A stretch of DNA of 64,000 bases from Paraspadella gotoi (GCA_051294375.1 CM119266.1:19851657-19915656), one strand, 5' to 3'. Positions 1-13,387 are shown, counted from the first letter of the stretch. Program-made: numbers and translations. Notes: generated by a model from the letters alone, not told the origin.

Positions 1-480
1 TTAATATAGTCTTCGAAACTTCATCGTAGGAAACAGAACTCGCATCTAATACGGAAAAGATAAAAAAGATCACAATGAAAGTGACGCTCTGTTTAAAAGG
101 GCACGCCAACGACATCTGGCGGAGAGCGAAAAATATTTGAAGTCAGTTCGGTACAAAGACCAGATTATGACTAAAGAGGAATCAAGCATAGCTTGAGAGA
201 AAATGAGAATTACCGCGACAGCGATTTTAAGGAAGGAGAAGGAACGAACGAAGTTAACTTGGAATAAGTTAGTTTAGTTAATAGGTTAATAAGTTAATAA
301 GTTAATAATTTAGTTCGTTTTTAGGTTTAAAGATTAAATTAAAGGTTAATTTAAGGATTAAGGTTAGAGACTAAGGTTTACGGTTTAAGGTTAGGGTTAA
401 GGTTTGGTTAGGGATTAGGGTTAGGAATTATAGTTTAGGTTTTCATGGTATAATCCTTTCTTTCGTTGTTTTTGAGAGAA
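1..480. other. Intergenic, no gene; telomere-like degenerate repeat inside
   Basis: No supportable exon. About 244-440 is a run of degenerate TTAGGG/TTAAGG-type units (ggttagggttaagg, gggattagggttagg). A shorter similar stretch occurs at 32540-32575. It may be an interstitial telomere-like or merely simple-sequence remnant. Confidence 0.5.
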
Positions 481-641
481 TAACAAAGTTTTGATTTAAT
501 TTGTACAACGATTTTATTTTTGTATCTTAGCAGACATGTTTCGGCTCATAAGGCTCATTAAGGCTCGAATTTATGAGCCGAAACATGTCTGCTAAGATAC
601 AAAAATAAAATTGTTGTACAAATTAAATCAAAACTTTGTTA
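481..641. repeat. Near-perfect 70-bp inverted repeat (hairpin or MITE-like)
   Basis: Arms 481-550 and 572-641 are reverse complements with a single visible mismatch (acaacg/acaaca), separated by 21 bp. The outer sequence is taacaaagttttgattt. It could be a MITE or a locus for a long hairpin RNA. Near-identity of the arms implies a recent origin. Confidence 0.92.
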
Positions 642-2287
642 GTTTAGGTTTTAAAACGAATTAGGGTTACGTTAGATAGTATAGTTAAAATTAAAATAAT
701 GGATTGAGGAAAAGAGATCGGGTATTTTGGGAAAAAGATCCAAGACGTCTTTTGTTATAACCTTGGTATTCTAAAATTTGTCAAAATGGCGGGCAAGACT
801 TATTGTGTTTTTTTGTTTGTTTAATATTTTTATAAATAATATGCAAAAAATATTGTTATTTGAAAAAAGAATCAATGTCTTATTTTTTGACTGTATCAAG
901 CTGAAAATTTGTACAACTTTAAATTAACATATTATCTTATATTCGTTGATATTAATTCCTCTTGATGCGGCCTTTTTCGAATTATTATTACTCTCTGAAA
1001 ATTTCGTGGTAATCATTGTTCTTAGCCTCGTCAATCGAACTGGCGCCACCTTTTCTCTAAATTCGAGCTGCAATCAAGATTGGAGCGTCGAAGCGGAATT
1101 CACTTCGTTTCGCCGTCACGAGATTTAACGCGGTCTACCTGGATCGTGAGAGTGTGAGAAGCGAAGTGGCAGTTAGTTCTTGCGAGAGCATGCTCGCTAA
1201 GATAAAGGGTTCATCGAACTCGAAAAATTAAAAAAAAATAGTTTTCTCTCTTATGGATTCTGTGAAGAAGTGGTTCCTGTCGCTCGATCCTCGAATGATC
1301 TTCACTGAGCAGTGAGCACTGAGCAGACTGAGCGAGCATAACGAGGCAATTTTTAATAAATTGTGGTCAATTTTTTTTTTTTTTTTTGACAAAGTATTTT
1401 TACTTTTTCTCATCAGTGCCATAGTGAATTTGTTCATTTGGAGTCATTTTGGGACTTAATAGTTTCCTCTCGCCTGTCCTTCAGAATTTTATGTCTCCCG
1501 CTTGTCGCTTTACCGCTCCGTCGGCTCCCGGCACCTGTATTCGCCTCGATATCGCTTTCAGAATATATAATGTATAATATAATATAATATAATATAATGT
1601 AGCGATTATTAATTCGCAGGTGCTTCAAAAATAAACCTGTCACATCCAGCTTCGTCTGCTCGTCGACTGACGCCGCGGCAATCGCTCGGTTTGTCGGCTC
1701 GACACGACGCGTCTCTGGATTCATGATTTCTTCTGACGCATGGTTGTCTGTGCGGAAAAAAAATATTCGCAGCTGCGTTCGATGACTCGAGGCCGCGCCG
1801 GCCGCGGCTTCGTTTGACTGCCTCGGTTACAGCTGCAGCTTTATTCCTGTGCATCCGATTAAACGCTGCTTTCATTTCGTATGTCTCAATTGCTCAAGAA
1901 CTGGCTCCTCCGTACATACGTGTAATTGACTTGTCTTAGCAGGGTTTAAATTGCCATAATTTATTCAACCGTCAGCAAGGTTGAAAGGTGAATAAGATAT
2001 TATAAAGAATTTTAGGATGCTAATAGTAGTTGGTTTTTTGTTTGGTTTTTTTTTTTTTTGTTTTTTTTTCGTTTCTTACAAGTTTTTTGAGTCTTTTGAT
2101 ATTTAGCGAGTTTTAATTTGGACTTAAAAATGATTGATTTTTTTTTTACTGAGAAAATATACTTCTTAACTTTTAAAAGTTTGTCACATGTATTGTAAAC
2201 TACACAATAGACACTTTTAAGTTTTAAAGGGGGTGGAGAAAACACCTGAGAGCCAAAGACAGACGGATGGAGCAAAAAGAGGCTCAA

Positions 2288-2290
<3 letters not shown>
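642..2290. other. Non-coding, no supported gene
   Basis: Open frames here are short and lack splice support or recognisable motifs. The part from about 1440 to 1870 is more GC-rich than its surroundings but shows no exon I can defend. Confidence 0.4.
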
Positions 2291-2332
<42 letters not shown>

Positions 2333-2335
2333 GAG

Positions 2336-2367
<32 letters not shown>
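2291..2367. repeat. (GA)n microsatellite
   Basis: Interrupted GA repeat of about 77 bp. Confidence 0.95.
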
Positions 2368-2370
<3 letters not shown>

Positions 2371-3059
2371 TCTAGTCTGGCATTTCTCCGGCGTTGATGA
2401 TGATGTCAACGGGCTTCTTTTTTCCCTTGATTGAATTAGGCGCCACCCGGAACCCTCGAGGAGGAAGGGCGGATGCCGGTAGAACCACGTTTTGACATTG
2501 AAGGAGGGTGTTACGAGTTACGAGTGGAAAGGTGGTTTCTCTTTTTTTTTCGACGAGGGAAAGGAGGCGAATTCCACGATCTCACATAAAGGCCGGTCTA
2601 TCTGACGGGGGCAGAGTGATTTTGTCAATTCTGTACACTGTTGCTGGACGGAGGGCGAAATCCGGGCAGGTGGATGGTATAATAGTTGAAGAGAGGAACT
2701 AAGCGTCTCTCCTATTCTCCTATTCTCCTATTCTCCACATCAAATCCTATTTGAAAGTCGGCTCGGCCCCTACCTCTTGCCCCTCCCCCTCTCTCAATTT
2801 CAGCGTCAATTATTGCCGCTTAAACAAAAACAAAAACAAAAGGTGAATGACTTATTCCAAATCTTCCTTTTATATCGTGGTCTCTGCAGAGGGTTGGCGG
2901 GGGTGGGGAGAGTTGGATGTGGCTCGGATTCGTTCCTTTTGTGGCGTTGAATTTTCTCCCCTTGCATTAACCCTCTTTATCGACGCCAACTTTGTCTTCA
3001 CCCGTATAACCCTCTTTCCCGCCTTTTTCTCCTTTGACTCTTTTCCCTTTTGTTTTTAG
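2368..3059. other. Non-coding, nothing recognised
   Basis: No exon with family similarity. It includes a CTATTCTC tandem at about 2712-2736. Confidence 0.4.
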
Positions 3060-3391
3060 TTGCGCCGCGAGTACTCGCCGAGCAACTCTATAAGTCACTG
3101 TCTATCGGTCGGTATGCCTGTCCGTCGGTCTGTCCCACTTACTTTAAAAACGTATATAATTTGCCTATGGTTGGTTGCTCATTTGTTACGACAGAAAAAA
3201 CCCTCAAATCTAAGGGACTGCTAGCGCCGGCTTCATGAATTCTTAAAACTATAAAGAATAAAAGACAAAATTTTGATGCAGAGTATGTCATAAATACACG
3301 GGCAAAGAAAGTTTGTTCGTCATATCATGTCATTTCAATTCATATGTGATCAAAGAGGAATACACTTGAATATAAAGTCACTGCGGCGCAA
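3060..3391. mobile_element. TIR element, family A (MITE-like), full copy
   Basis: The outer 9 bp are perfect inverted repeats: ttgcgccgc at 3060-3068 and gcggcgcaa at 3383-3391. Shared interior blocks (cgagtactcg, a cggtcggt motif) recur in other copies in the window. No transposase frame, so it is non-autonomous. Confidence 0.75.
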
Positions 3392-3670
3392 CACATTGGA
3401 ATTACCGTTCGTGTTTGTTTTTTCGTTACCACTTTTTTGAACGTTCTCCCTCATCAAAATTTTTCTTATAACTATATCCAAGAATATTTGGGCTTTCTTT
3501 TAAATTCAAAGGCCATGATCAGCATGATTGTTAGAGTGATGTGAAAATAATAAAATTTTCCAGTTTAATTACCAACTTTTCTACTCGCACATTAAATTTT
3601 AGACAAATTGTCCCATTCAAAAAGCGATAAAAAGACCTGGAATTAGATTCGGCATAAATCATGACATACT

Positions 3671-3848
3671 AAGTCATTTTAATTAATACTTGGCAGATTG
3701 GTAAGGTATAAATAATAAGTCATTTTAATTAATACTTGGCAGATTGATAAGGTATAAATAATAAGTCATTTTAATTTATACTTGGCAGATTGGTAAGGTA
3801 TAAATAATAAGTCATTTAAATTTATACTTGGCAGAATCGGTAGGATAG
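3671..3848. repeat. 46-bp tandem repeat, about 4 copies
   Basis: Copies start at 3671, 3717, 3763 and 3809; unit aagtcattttaattaatact followed by tggcagattggtaaggtata. The core (acttggcagattggtaagg) resembles the interior of family A elements, for example near 58598 and 55243. Confidence 0.9.
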
Positions 3849-5353
3849 GGTCTAATAAGGAAATGTCTTCCTTGTGCTTATGGTTTCTTATTTCTTCTCC
3901 TCCCGTACGTGTCCTGCTCTCTCTCTCTCTCTCTCTCTCTCTCATACATATTCAAATAATCATTGATCAAGTGTTTTCACTCACACTTCCTCGATCTTTA
4001 CACATTTTTTTCTTCCTTTCACGTTCTATCTTCCTTACTGCCCCGCATCCCATCGCGAATTTGATCCCGATTTCAATCCCTTGCTTTCCCCATCCCCCTA
4101 ATCCTTTTCAGGTGACCACCAACGTAATTTTCTACCCGTTACCCGCGAGAGTTCAAATTTTCTTCATCGGTCGCCGATCGCTTCGATCCGCGCCTCCAAA
4201 TCAATCTTTCCTTTTTCCCTTTTTCATTTCCGAACCCAAGAAGCAGAATTGGTTCCAGCCGACTTCAGTTTGAGTCAGCCGAGTCGACAAACCAAACCAA
4301 TCCAACTCTCGAAGCAACGTTACCTAACGAGCAAAAACCAAGGCGATCAAACCGAAGATGTAAATCTATGGAAACATGTGTGATGCCCGGGGTGAGTGGC
4401 ATCTGTCGACAGGTCTTTGGACCTGCATTGACTACCCCATGTCATGTTTTTATGCCGACACGATCACACTTTAACCAGCGTGACCGTACGGGGATTGAAG
4501 CTGAAAATCACGGTTAATGAACGAGTACTAAGCTGAGTTTCAATAAGCTATACGGGAAGCGAACTTAGGATTCGCCACAAAACTAACAATAGTTCGAAAG
4601 TCTCACTCTCTCACTTACAACAATCTCCACTCTGTCTGTAAGCGTAATTTTACTCGTAATGGTGATATTCATCTCACAGCAAATGGCGATTGTTGATGGA
4701 GATTTATCCCAAACTATGCCTGCGTCTTATTTTCGCGTTGCGTCTCACGCAGCCAACTTCCCCGACTTTTCCTCTTGACTTTACTACATCTCGCCTTTTA
4801 TTTCGTCGTTTTTGTCATCGTCTCGTCGTTGTCGTCGTATTAGTCGTTGTTGTCGTCGGTGGCGTCGTCCTCTTCAATCCACGCCCACATGTCGCAGAAA
4901 CTGTCACTACGGTTCGAAAGGGTCAATTTGGAAAGGAAACGCTCCTAGGGGCATACTAAACTAGATTTCGTAATGTCAATATCAATATATATTGTATTAA
5001 ATTTTAATTTGAACGTATATTGTGGTTCTTAGTAACTTACTAACTTAGGCTAACAGAAAAAAAAAATTTCAAAACATCCAACTCGACTACCGTAGTGTAA
5101 AATGGCGGGAGAAAGCTACCGCTGTTCTCTTCTGCCAGGTAACAACTTGAGACCCAAAAAAAGGTGTTTCCCCCCCACTGTAGTTTTTGAAGGAACAGGG
5201 CGGAAAAAGAGAAGAGAGGAAAAGCGGAAGGGTGGAAGAAACTATGCAAGGAAGCTGGGGTGTGGGAGGTATGAAATATTAGGGGAGGAATTATAAAAAG
5301 GGAGGGGGAAAAGCGAAAAAAGCGTCGAAAAGGGAAAAGCGAAAAAGAAAATG

Positions 5354-5354
<1 letters not shown>
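3849..5354. other. Non-coding, no supported gene
   Basis: It contains (TC)n at about 3919-3942 and a GTC-rich stretch at 4815-4870. The block at about 4395-4480 (gtcatgtttttatgccgaca type) is similar to about 14350-14410, indicating another dispersed repeat. No exon found. Confidence 0.4.

Positions 5355-5443
<89 letters not shown>
5355..5443. repeat. (GA)n microsatellite
   Basis: Two GA tracts separated by short interruptions. Confidence 0.95.
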
Positions 5444-5446
<3 letters not shown>

Positions 5447-6311
5447 GTAGGAGTTTTCGCCCAGTATTCATTCCCGGGTTCATCGGCCAATCGGCCAGCT
5501 TCTGGAGTTGAATGCGGTCGAATAGACAGTAGAAAACTACAAAATTTAAACTACATTTGAATGATGTATTTTGTTATTGCCAAGGGATTCTTTAGAAAAA
5601 AGGGACACAGTCCTGCCAATACTTGCTGTACTATAAAGATTTCTGCATAGTTTTAGTATTGGCCCTTTTCAGCATCTATTCGACTAAAGGATCCCTTTAG
5701 GACGTCTGATACTGTTCCAGGTCAAGTGTTAATCATTTCTATTTCTATATTCTATCGGCGAAGCTAGCCGCAACCGACATCAAAGGATATTACTCTCTGT
5801 GTTCACGTATCTTACTGGGCTCAAGTAATGTTAGCGAAATAGAAATGAAATTAATATGGCTATCTTGGTCTAGAGTGCGCTTTCGGTGCACAAACTATCT
5901 GTGTCCATTTTTTTCAGAAAGAGGGAAATAAAAGATTTATTGGAAAGGGATGTGAACTATTAAAATGAAAATGAAAAGGAGTGAATCTGAAAGAAATATA
6001 GTATTACGTGGCGTGTAGAGAAAGGATGGACAGAAGATATATGAAATATAAGAAAGAAAAAGATAATTTTATGACGGACTTGGGACGAAATTAGTCATTA
6101 AACTCATTAAAATGTGAGGTCAAAAACATCATCATCATTGATGATTATTCATTTTTTTATCTTTGGAAGAAACTTTAACATTATTTACATTACAGAACTC
6201 ATATGTTTTAGATGTATAAGGAAAAAGGATAATAATAACAATAATAAAATAATAAAAATAAAATTTATAATTATTATTTATATAATTTTTAATGATTTAT
6301 AATTTATTATT

Positions 6312-6315
<4 letters not shown>
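5444..6315. other. Non-coding, nothing recognised
   Basis: AT-rich; a short inverted pair, gccaatact/agtattggc, at about 5618/5655. No exon. Confidence 0.4.

Positions 6316-6378
<63 letters not shown>
6316..6378. repeat. (TAA)n microsatellite
   Basis: About 20 TAA units. Confidence 0.95.
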
Positions 6379-6381
<3 letters not shown>

Positions 6382-6486
6382 GAAGTAAAAGATAGTGCAG
6401 GGGTTTAGAGAGTATTGATGTGAAATCGATATGAGGAAAGGAGGAAAGGAGAAAAGAAAAAAGAAAAAAGAAAAAGGATTTGAGGA

Positions 6487-6790
6487 GAATTATGAGCTGC
6501 GTCTTTGTTGAGTCTAGATTTTTTTTGTGTGTGAGACTCAGGAGCCGAAATCGTGAGGAAGATCAACATTTGATTTCCTGACGTGAGAAGAAAATAGACG
6601 ATGCGTGTGGTATATTTGTATGAGTGTNNNNNNNNNNNNNNNNNNNNNNNNNAATTATGAGCTGCGTCTTTGTTGAGTCTAGATTTTTTTTTGTGTGTGA
6701 GACTCAGGAGCCGAAATCCGTGAGGAAGATCAACATTTGATTTCCTGACGTGAGAAGAAAATAGACGATGCGTGTGTATATTTGTAATGA
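6487..6790. repeat. Duplicated flanks around a 25-N gap
   Basis: 6487-6627 and 6650-6790 are the same sequence (aattatgagctgcgtctttg onward) with one-base indels, on either side of 25 N at 6628-6652. This is the signature of an unmerged contig overlap. Confidence 0.9.
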
Positions 6791-6820
6791 GTGTGTGTGT
6801 GAGTGTGTGATAGTGTGTGT

Positions 6821-6846
<26 letters not shown>
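6791..6846. repeat. (TG)n/(AG)n compound microsatellite
   Basis: TG-rich repeat then (AG)n. Confidence 0.85.
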
Positions 6847-6852
<6 letters not shown>

Positions 6853-7035
6853 AGACTTGTTAGTCCGTCCAAAATAATTGGATTATTTTAATATTGGTTG
6901 TTCAAATTTCATTCAATAGTATTGTATTACATTTTGATGCTAGTGCAGGGTATAATATAGTATTTCCTGATTTAATACTAAAGGGAGTGATCCTTTTATA
7001 CAATTAAAGCTTTTTTAAATTATTATACACTTCAT

Positions 7036-7245
7036 TGAAAGGGAAGCCAGGTACTCTTGGAGAGAATAAACCATACTGTGAGAGATTGAAAGCTTGCAGG
7101 TTTCTGTTACATTCCGCGACGCTATTCTATATCTTGAAAGAGGGAGGCCGTAATTCACAATAGCACGTCCAAAGTTGACAAAGATAGCTTATTTAATATT
7201 TATGAAATGAATGGATAATTTTTATATTGGTTGTAGCAATTCAGT
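7036..7245. mobile_element. Dispersed repeat family B (SINE-like) copy
   Basis: It shares gggaagccag, gattgaaagcttgcag, ccaaagt and ttatttat-aaatgaatgg with copies at about 27120-27265, 51435-51590 and 63841-64000. No coding capacity. Confidence 0.75.
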
Positions 7246-7856
7246 AAGTGTCAGCTACCCCATCTAATACATTAGAGAGTGGTCCTTTTATAGTGAAGTT
7301 GGCCTTAACCCACCATAGACTTTCCTTATTTATTAAATGAATCGATTATTTGTTTGTTCCAATTTCATTCATGTTGAAATATGTAACATTAACATAAAAG
7401 CGGAGGCTTGGGTTTTTATTACTATAGCAACTCTTAAAATGAACATCTTTTATCTTTTTGAATTATAAATAAGTATATCAGATGTGTGACGCAGTATTTA
7501 TAAAAAAGAATAAAAGTTTTTACAAATATGAAAAATAGATAGGTAGTAAAAGAAAATACTTTTGAAATAAAACGTAGTGGATAAGAAAGCTTATATAAAT
7601 ATAATATAAATGAAGAAAATTTTAAATCGGAAAAGTTAAAAAATTATCAAATTAATTATAAAGTTTTAGGATAAAGAGTAATAGTAATCATCCAGTTGAC
7701 GAGGACCAAACAACGACGATGACAACACTGCCAAGTATTTCGTAATGAAGGAGGCGTGGAATGGGCGGAGAGAGGAGGGAAGAAGGAGGTTCACATTACA
7801 AAGCGGAAACAGCAACGACGACGACGACGACGACAAGGACGAATCCCAATGCCACC
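7246..7856. other. Non-coding, AT-rich
   Basis: Nothing recognised apart from a CGA/GAC trinucleotide run at about 7815-7836 and a short family B-like block at about 7326-7375. Confidence 0.4.
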
Positions 7857-7911
7857 CTCTCTCTCTCTCTCTCTCTCTCTTTCTCATTCTCTCTCTCTCT
7901 CTCCATCTCGC
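7857..7911. repeat. (TC)n microsatellite
   Basis: TC repeat, interrupted. Confidence 0.95.
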
Positions 7912-8127
7912 TCTTGGCCTGGATTCAAAGGGAATTCCCATCAGGAATCTTCCGTTTTAAAACTTACCTGAGAAGTTAAATGAGTCTGCGGGTGGATAAG
8001 AGCTAAAATTAGAAATTCATGAGCCTCGCAGATAAAAGCGAGAGACCAACGTAGGCAGTGCAATTTTGGTCTTTAATCAATTAGTCAATTGAAAACTGGG
8101 GGTTGAAGATGTGTTCGTGTTTAGCGC

Positions 8128-8129
<2 letters not shown>

Positions 8130-8188
<59 letters not shown>

Positions 8189-8206
8189 TTTTCTTTCTTT
8201 CTTTTC
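8130..8206. repeat. (TTTC)n microsatellite
   Basis: Tetranucleotide repeat; a complementary (GAAA)n tract lies at 8371-8450, so the two could pair as an inverted repeat. Confidence 0.95.
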
Positions 8207-8370
8207 TCCGAATGTATGTTGAAGAATGTTCTTAGGTTCTCATAATGTTCGTGATTTCGCGAATAACCGCTCTTCAATCTGAGTCGGTGAATTATTAAAA
8301 AGCAATTCTCCACTTTTTTTATGAAAAAGAAAAGATACAGAAGAAAAAAAACGATTGAAAGAGGATGAAG

Positions 8371-8418
8371 GTAGAGAAAGAAAGAAAGAAAGAAAGAAAT
8401 AAAGAAAGAAAGAAAGAT

Positions 8419-8449
<31 letters not shown>

Positions 8450-8450
8450 G
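8371..8450. repeat. (GAAA)n microsatellite
   Basis: Tetranucleotide repeat, interrupted twice. Confidence 0.95.
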
Positions 8451-8557
8451 ACACTATTTCCTTGTTTATATCTAAACTCCCAAATGCACTGATCAAGATT
8501 CTTTTTTGTTTTCTCCCCGGAAAACGTTTTGGTCCTACATGGAGCGCGATTTTACCT

Positions 8558-9300
8558 CGGTTTGTGCCCATCCCTAATATCCTTCCTTCATCAATCGTTA
8601 TAACTCATCCCCTAATAACCTTTCTTCATGGAGGCCGATGACCTCTTTCTCACCCTATATCCTTACCTTCATTCGTTCTCATCCTAATCGTATAACCTTA
8701 CTTCATGGAGCTTGATGACTCGTTCTCATCCCTAATTATCCTTCCTCTTCCATTCGTTCTCATCCACTAATAGGACCTTTCTTCATGGAGCCATGACTCG
8801 GTTCTCACCCTAAAATCCTTTCTCATGGAGCCGATGACCTCCGTTCTCATCCCTAATATCCTACCTTCATTCGTTCTCATCCCTAAAATACACTTACTTC
8901 CACAGGAGCTGATGACTCGTTCCATCCCCTAAGATATACCTTTCCTTTCTATCGTTCTCCATCCCTAATAACCTTACTTCATAGGAGCCGATACTCGTTC
9001 TCATCCCTAATATCAACTTCCTTCATGGAAGCACGATGCTCGTCTCATCCTAAAATATCCTTCTTCATCCGAATCGTTCTTATCCCTAAATAGTTTTTAC
9101 TTCAATGGAGCTGGACGGAACTCCCGTTCTCTAATTCGGGTTGAAATGATCCTTGCTTCATTGGAGCATGCGATGTACTTCCGTTCTTATCCCTAATATT
9201 TTTACTTCATGGAGCTGACGACTCGTTCTCATCCCTAATATCCTTCCTTCATGGAGCCGATGACTCGTTCTTATCCCTAATATCCTTCCTTCATTCCTCT
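8558..9300. repeat. 42-bp minisatellite array, noisy
   Basis: About 17 units of ccttccttcatggagccgat followed by gactcgttctcatccctaat, with many single-base indels between units. The noise resembles uncorrected long-read sequence more than evolutionary divergence. Confidence 0.9.
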
Positions 9301-9551
9301 CTACCTCATTTCCCTATTTTTTAGCCGATGATTCATCTGCAAATCATTTTATATATTTATCAAGATCCTGGACCCTAAAATCTATATTTCATTTCGATCC
9401 CGGTTACTCCTCGGTGGATTTAGACCCCGGTCTCTTTCACAAGATAAAAACAACATCTTTTTTCATCAAGTATATGAATTAACAGGACAGATTAAATTAG
9501 CCTCTGATCAATGAAGTGGTATAAACTTTATCTTTAAAATTAAAAGCTTTA
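9301..9551. other. Non-coding spacer
   Basis: Nothing recognised. Confidence 0.4.
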
Positions 9552-9615
9552 ATTCTTCTTCTTCTTCTTCTTCTTCTTCTTCTTCTTCTTCTTCTTCTTC
9601 TTCTTCTTCTTCTTC
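9552..9615. repeat. (TTC)n microsatellite
   Basis: About 21 TTC units. Confidence 0.95.
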
Positions 9616-9773
9616 AGCCATACACTCGTCTCAGCTCGAACCTGCCAGAAAAAGTCTTCCGTTGCCAAGAGGAAATTCCTTCAGGCGACAACAAAGTAGA
9701 GATTTTAATTATTAATACAGAAATCCGAGAGAAACTAACGACGAGGTTTTTCAAACGACGACGACGACGACGA

Positions 9774-10039
9774 NNNNNNNNNNNNNNNNNNNNNNNNNNN
9801 NNNNNNNNNNNNNNNNNNNNNNNNNNNNNNNNNNNNNNNNNNNNNNNNNNNNNNNNNNNNNNNNNNNNNNNNNNNNNNNNNNNNNNNNNNNNNNNNNNNN
9901 NNNNNNNNNNNNNNNNNNNNNNNNNNNNNNNNNNNNNNNNNNNNNNNNNNNNNNNNNNNNNNNNNNNNNNNNNNNNNNNNNNNNNNNNNNNNNNNNNNNN
10001 NNNNNNNNNNNNNNNNNNNNNNNNNNNNNNNNNNNNNNN
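9774..10039. other. Assembly gap (N)
   Basis: 266 N, bordered by (CGA)n on the left and a 31-bp satellite on the right. Confidence 1.
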
Positions 10040-10270
10040 TCTGTTACCTGACGACCTTAGCCGATGATGTCCATCTGTTAACTGGCAACCTTGGCCGATG
10101 TTCATCTGTTACCTGGCAAACTTAGCCGATGTCCATCTGTTACCTGACGACCTTTGCCAATGTTCATCTGTTACCTGACGATCTTTACCGATGTCCATCT
10201 GTTACCTGACGTCCTTTGCCGATGTTCATCTGTTACCTGACGACCTTTGCCGATGTTCATCTGTTATCTG
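10040..10270. repeat. 31-bp minisatellite array
   Basis: About 7 units of ttcatctgttacctgacgac followed by ctttgccgatg. It abuts the gap, so the true array is probably longer. Confidence 0.92.
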
Positions 10271-10468
10271 CTTCGTTCGCTCTGTCAACTCTTTCCGTTT
10301 TCAACCGATTTTGTCCACAAGTCTCCAAAATTAAAGAGTCCGTCTTTTCGTCAATAAATACTCCTACATTCGCTGCCAATCACAATCACTGCTCGTCTCT
10401 CACGTTCACTGTCATTAACCATGCTTCACCGCGCGCGCCATTCAAACTCATTCACCTTTGGGAAATCT

Positions 10469-10796
10469 NNNNNNNNNNNNNNNNNNNNNNNNNNNNNNNN
10501 NNNNNNNNNNNNNNNNNNNNNNNNNNNNNNNNNNNNNNNNNNNNNNNNNNNNNNNNNNNNNNNNNNNNNNNNNNNNNNNNNNNNNNNNNNNNNNNNNNNN
10601 NNNNNNNNNNNNNNNNNNNNNNNNNNNNNNNNNNNNNNNNNNNNNNNNNNNNNNNNNNNNNNNNNNNNNNNNNNNNNNNNNNNNNNNNNNNNNNNNNNNN
10701 NNNNNNNNNNNNNNNNNNNNNNNNNNNNNNNNNNNNNNNNNNNNNNNNNNNNNNNNNNNNNNNNNNNNNNNNNNNNNNNNNNNNNNNNNNNNNNNN
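10469..10796. other. Assembly gap (N)
   Basis: 328 N. Confidence 1.
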
Positions 10797-10884
10797 AGAA
10801 TGATTTTAAATAGAAGGAAAAAGCGGGAAAGAGAAGAAGCAGCGAGCGGCGTCTTGGAGTGAATATTCATTACCTGTCAAACCC

Positions 10885-10885
10885 C

Positions 10886-10918
<33 letters not shown>

Positions 10919-11085
10919 NNNNNNNNNNNNNNNNNNNNNNNNNNNNNNNNNNNNNNNNNNNNNNNNNNNNNNNNNNNNNNNNNNNNNNNNNNNNNNNNNN
11001 NNNNNNNNNNNNNNNNNNNNNNNNNNNNNNNNNNNNNNNNNNNNNNNNNNNNNNNNNNNNNNNNNNNNNNNNNNNNNNNNNNNNN
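10885..11085. repeat. (TC)n tract running into a gap
   Basis: (TC)n at 10885-10918 followed by N at 10919-11085. Confidence 0.95.
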
Positions 11086-11420
11086 CTTTTTTTTTGGTCA
11101 CGAGCGAATGGGCAACAATGACTCTTTTCTTATTCTTCTCAGCGTAGAAATTAGGATTTGTGGCAACGATCCAGACAAAAAAATATTATTTGAAATATTA
11201 TTAACAGTCATTAACATCTTAAGTCAACAGTATTTATCGCGTTGTGCAGAAAGATTGCCTTAGTGATTTAGAAATAAAATTTAACTTTTATCAAATTGAT
11301 CGAACAAATAAGTTATAAATTTGTTTTTCATTGATTATTAACCGTTAATTTTTAATCTGTTCAAACTGCCTATCAGTAGTATTGAAAAGTAATTGTAATT
11401 GTAATTTGAGCATTGCTTGA
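11086..11420. other. Non-coding, nothing recognised
   Basis: AT-rich sequence without exon signals I can support. Confidence 0.4.
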
Positions 11421-11655
11421 TGCTAGATTCTTTTTTCTACCGCTTCATTCTTTCTGATTGATGGTTGTTGCTTTTTTCTACCGCTTCATTCTCTCTGCTT
11501 GATGCTTTTTTCTACCGCTTCATTCTCTCTGCTTGATGCTTGATGGTTTTTTCTACCGCTTCATTCTCTATGCTTGATGCTTGATGCTTTTATCTACCGC
11601 TTCATTCTCTCTGCTTGATGCTTTTTTTCTACCGCTTCATTCTCTCTGTCTCATC
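11421..11655. repeat. 34-40-bp tandem repeat, about 6 copies
   Basis: Unit tttttctaccgcttcattct followed by ctctgcttgatgc, varying by a TGATGC(T) insertion. Confidence 0.9.
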
Positions 11656-12980
<1,325 letters not shown>

Positions 12981-13189
12981 TATTTATAAAATGACGACTA
13001 AAACGACTTTAACAAGAACCAATAAGTTAGAGGTGTTGCCCCGCTTCCACTTTCTTTTGAGCAAGCATTTCCAGATGATATCATGACTTCAGAAGAATGG
13101 AGCATGCATGAAGAACAATCATTTAATTGTTTATCACTTTTCTGTAAAGTATCAACTTAAATTACCTGCGAATTAAGCGGGATAGCCTT

Positions 13190-13387
13190 TCTACGCGGTC
13201 ACGTGACTACACAACAAACATTTTATTATACTTTGCCTCTCAGTTAAGCATTAAATGAATTATTCATTTATTGTGATCTTAAACTAAGATACATAAATAA
13301 AAATAAGTTGTGAGCACACAGACGGACGACCGACCACAAAGTGCCTTGAATAGAATTGCCCCGAGAATACTCGTTGTGCAACTAAAA
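13190..13387 (-). mobile_element. TIR family A fragment
   Basis: Reverse orientation: the end near 13387 (actcgttgtgcaact) resembles the family A 5' end, with cagacggacgaccgacc inside and gtcacgtga at about 13199. Terminal bases have diverged. Confidence 0.5.

Noticed and set aside
8558-9300. CRISPR-like spaced repeats
   Set aside because: Units are contiguous with no unique spacers; a eukaryotic minisatellite.
9614-11263. Open frames spanning N gaps
   Set aside because: Continuity is created by N; not evidence of coding.
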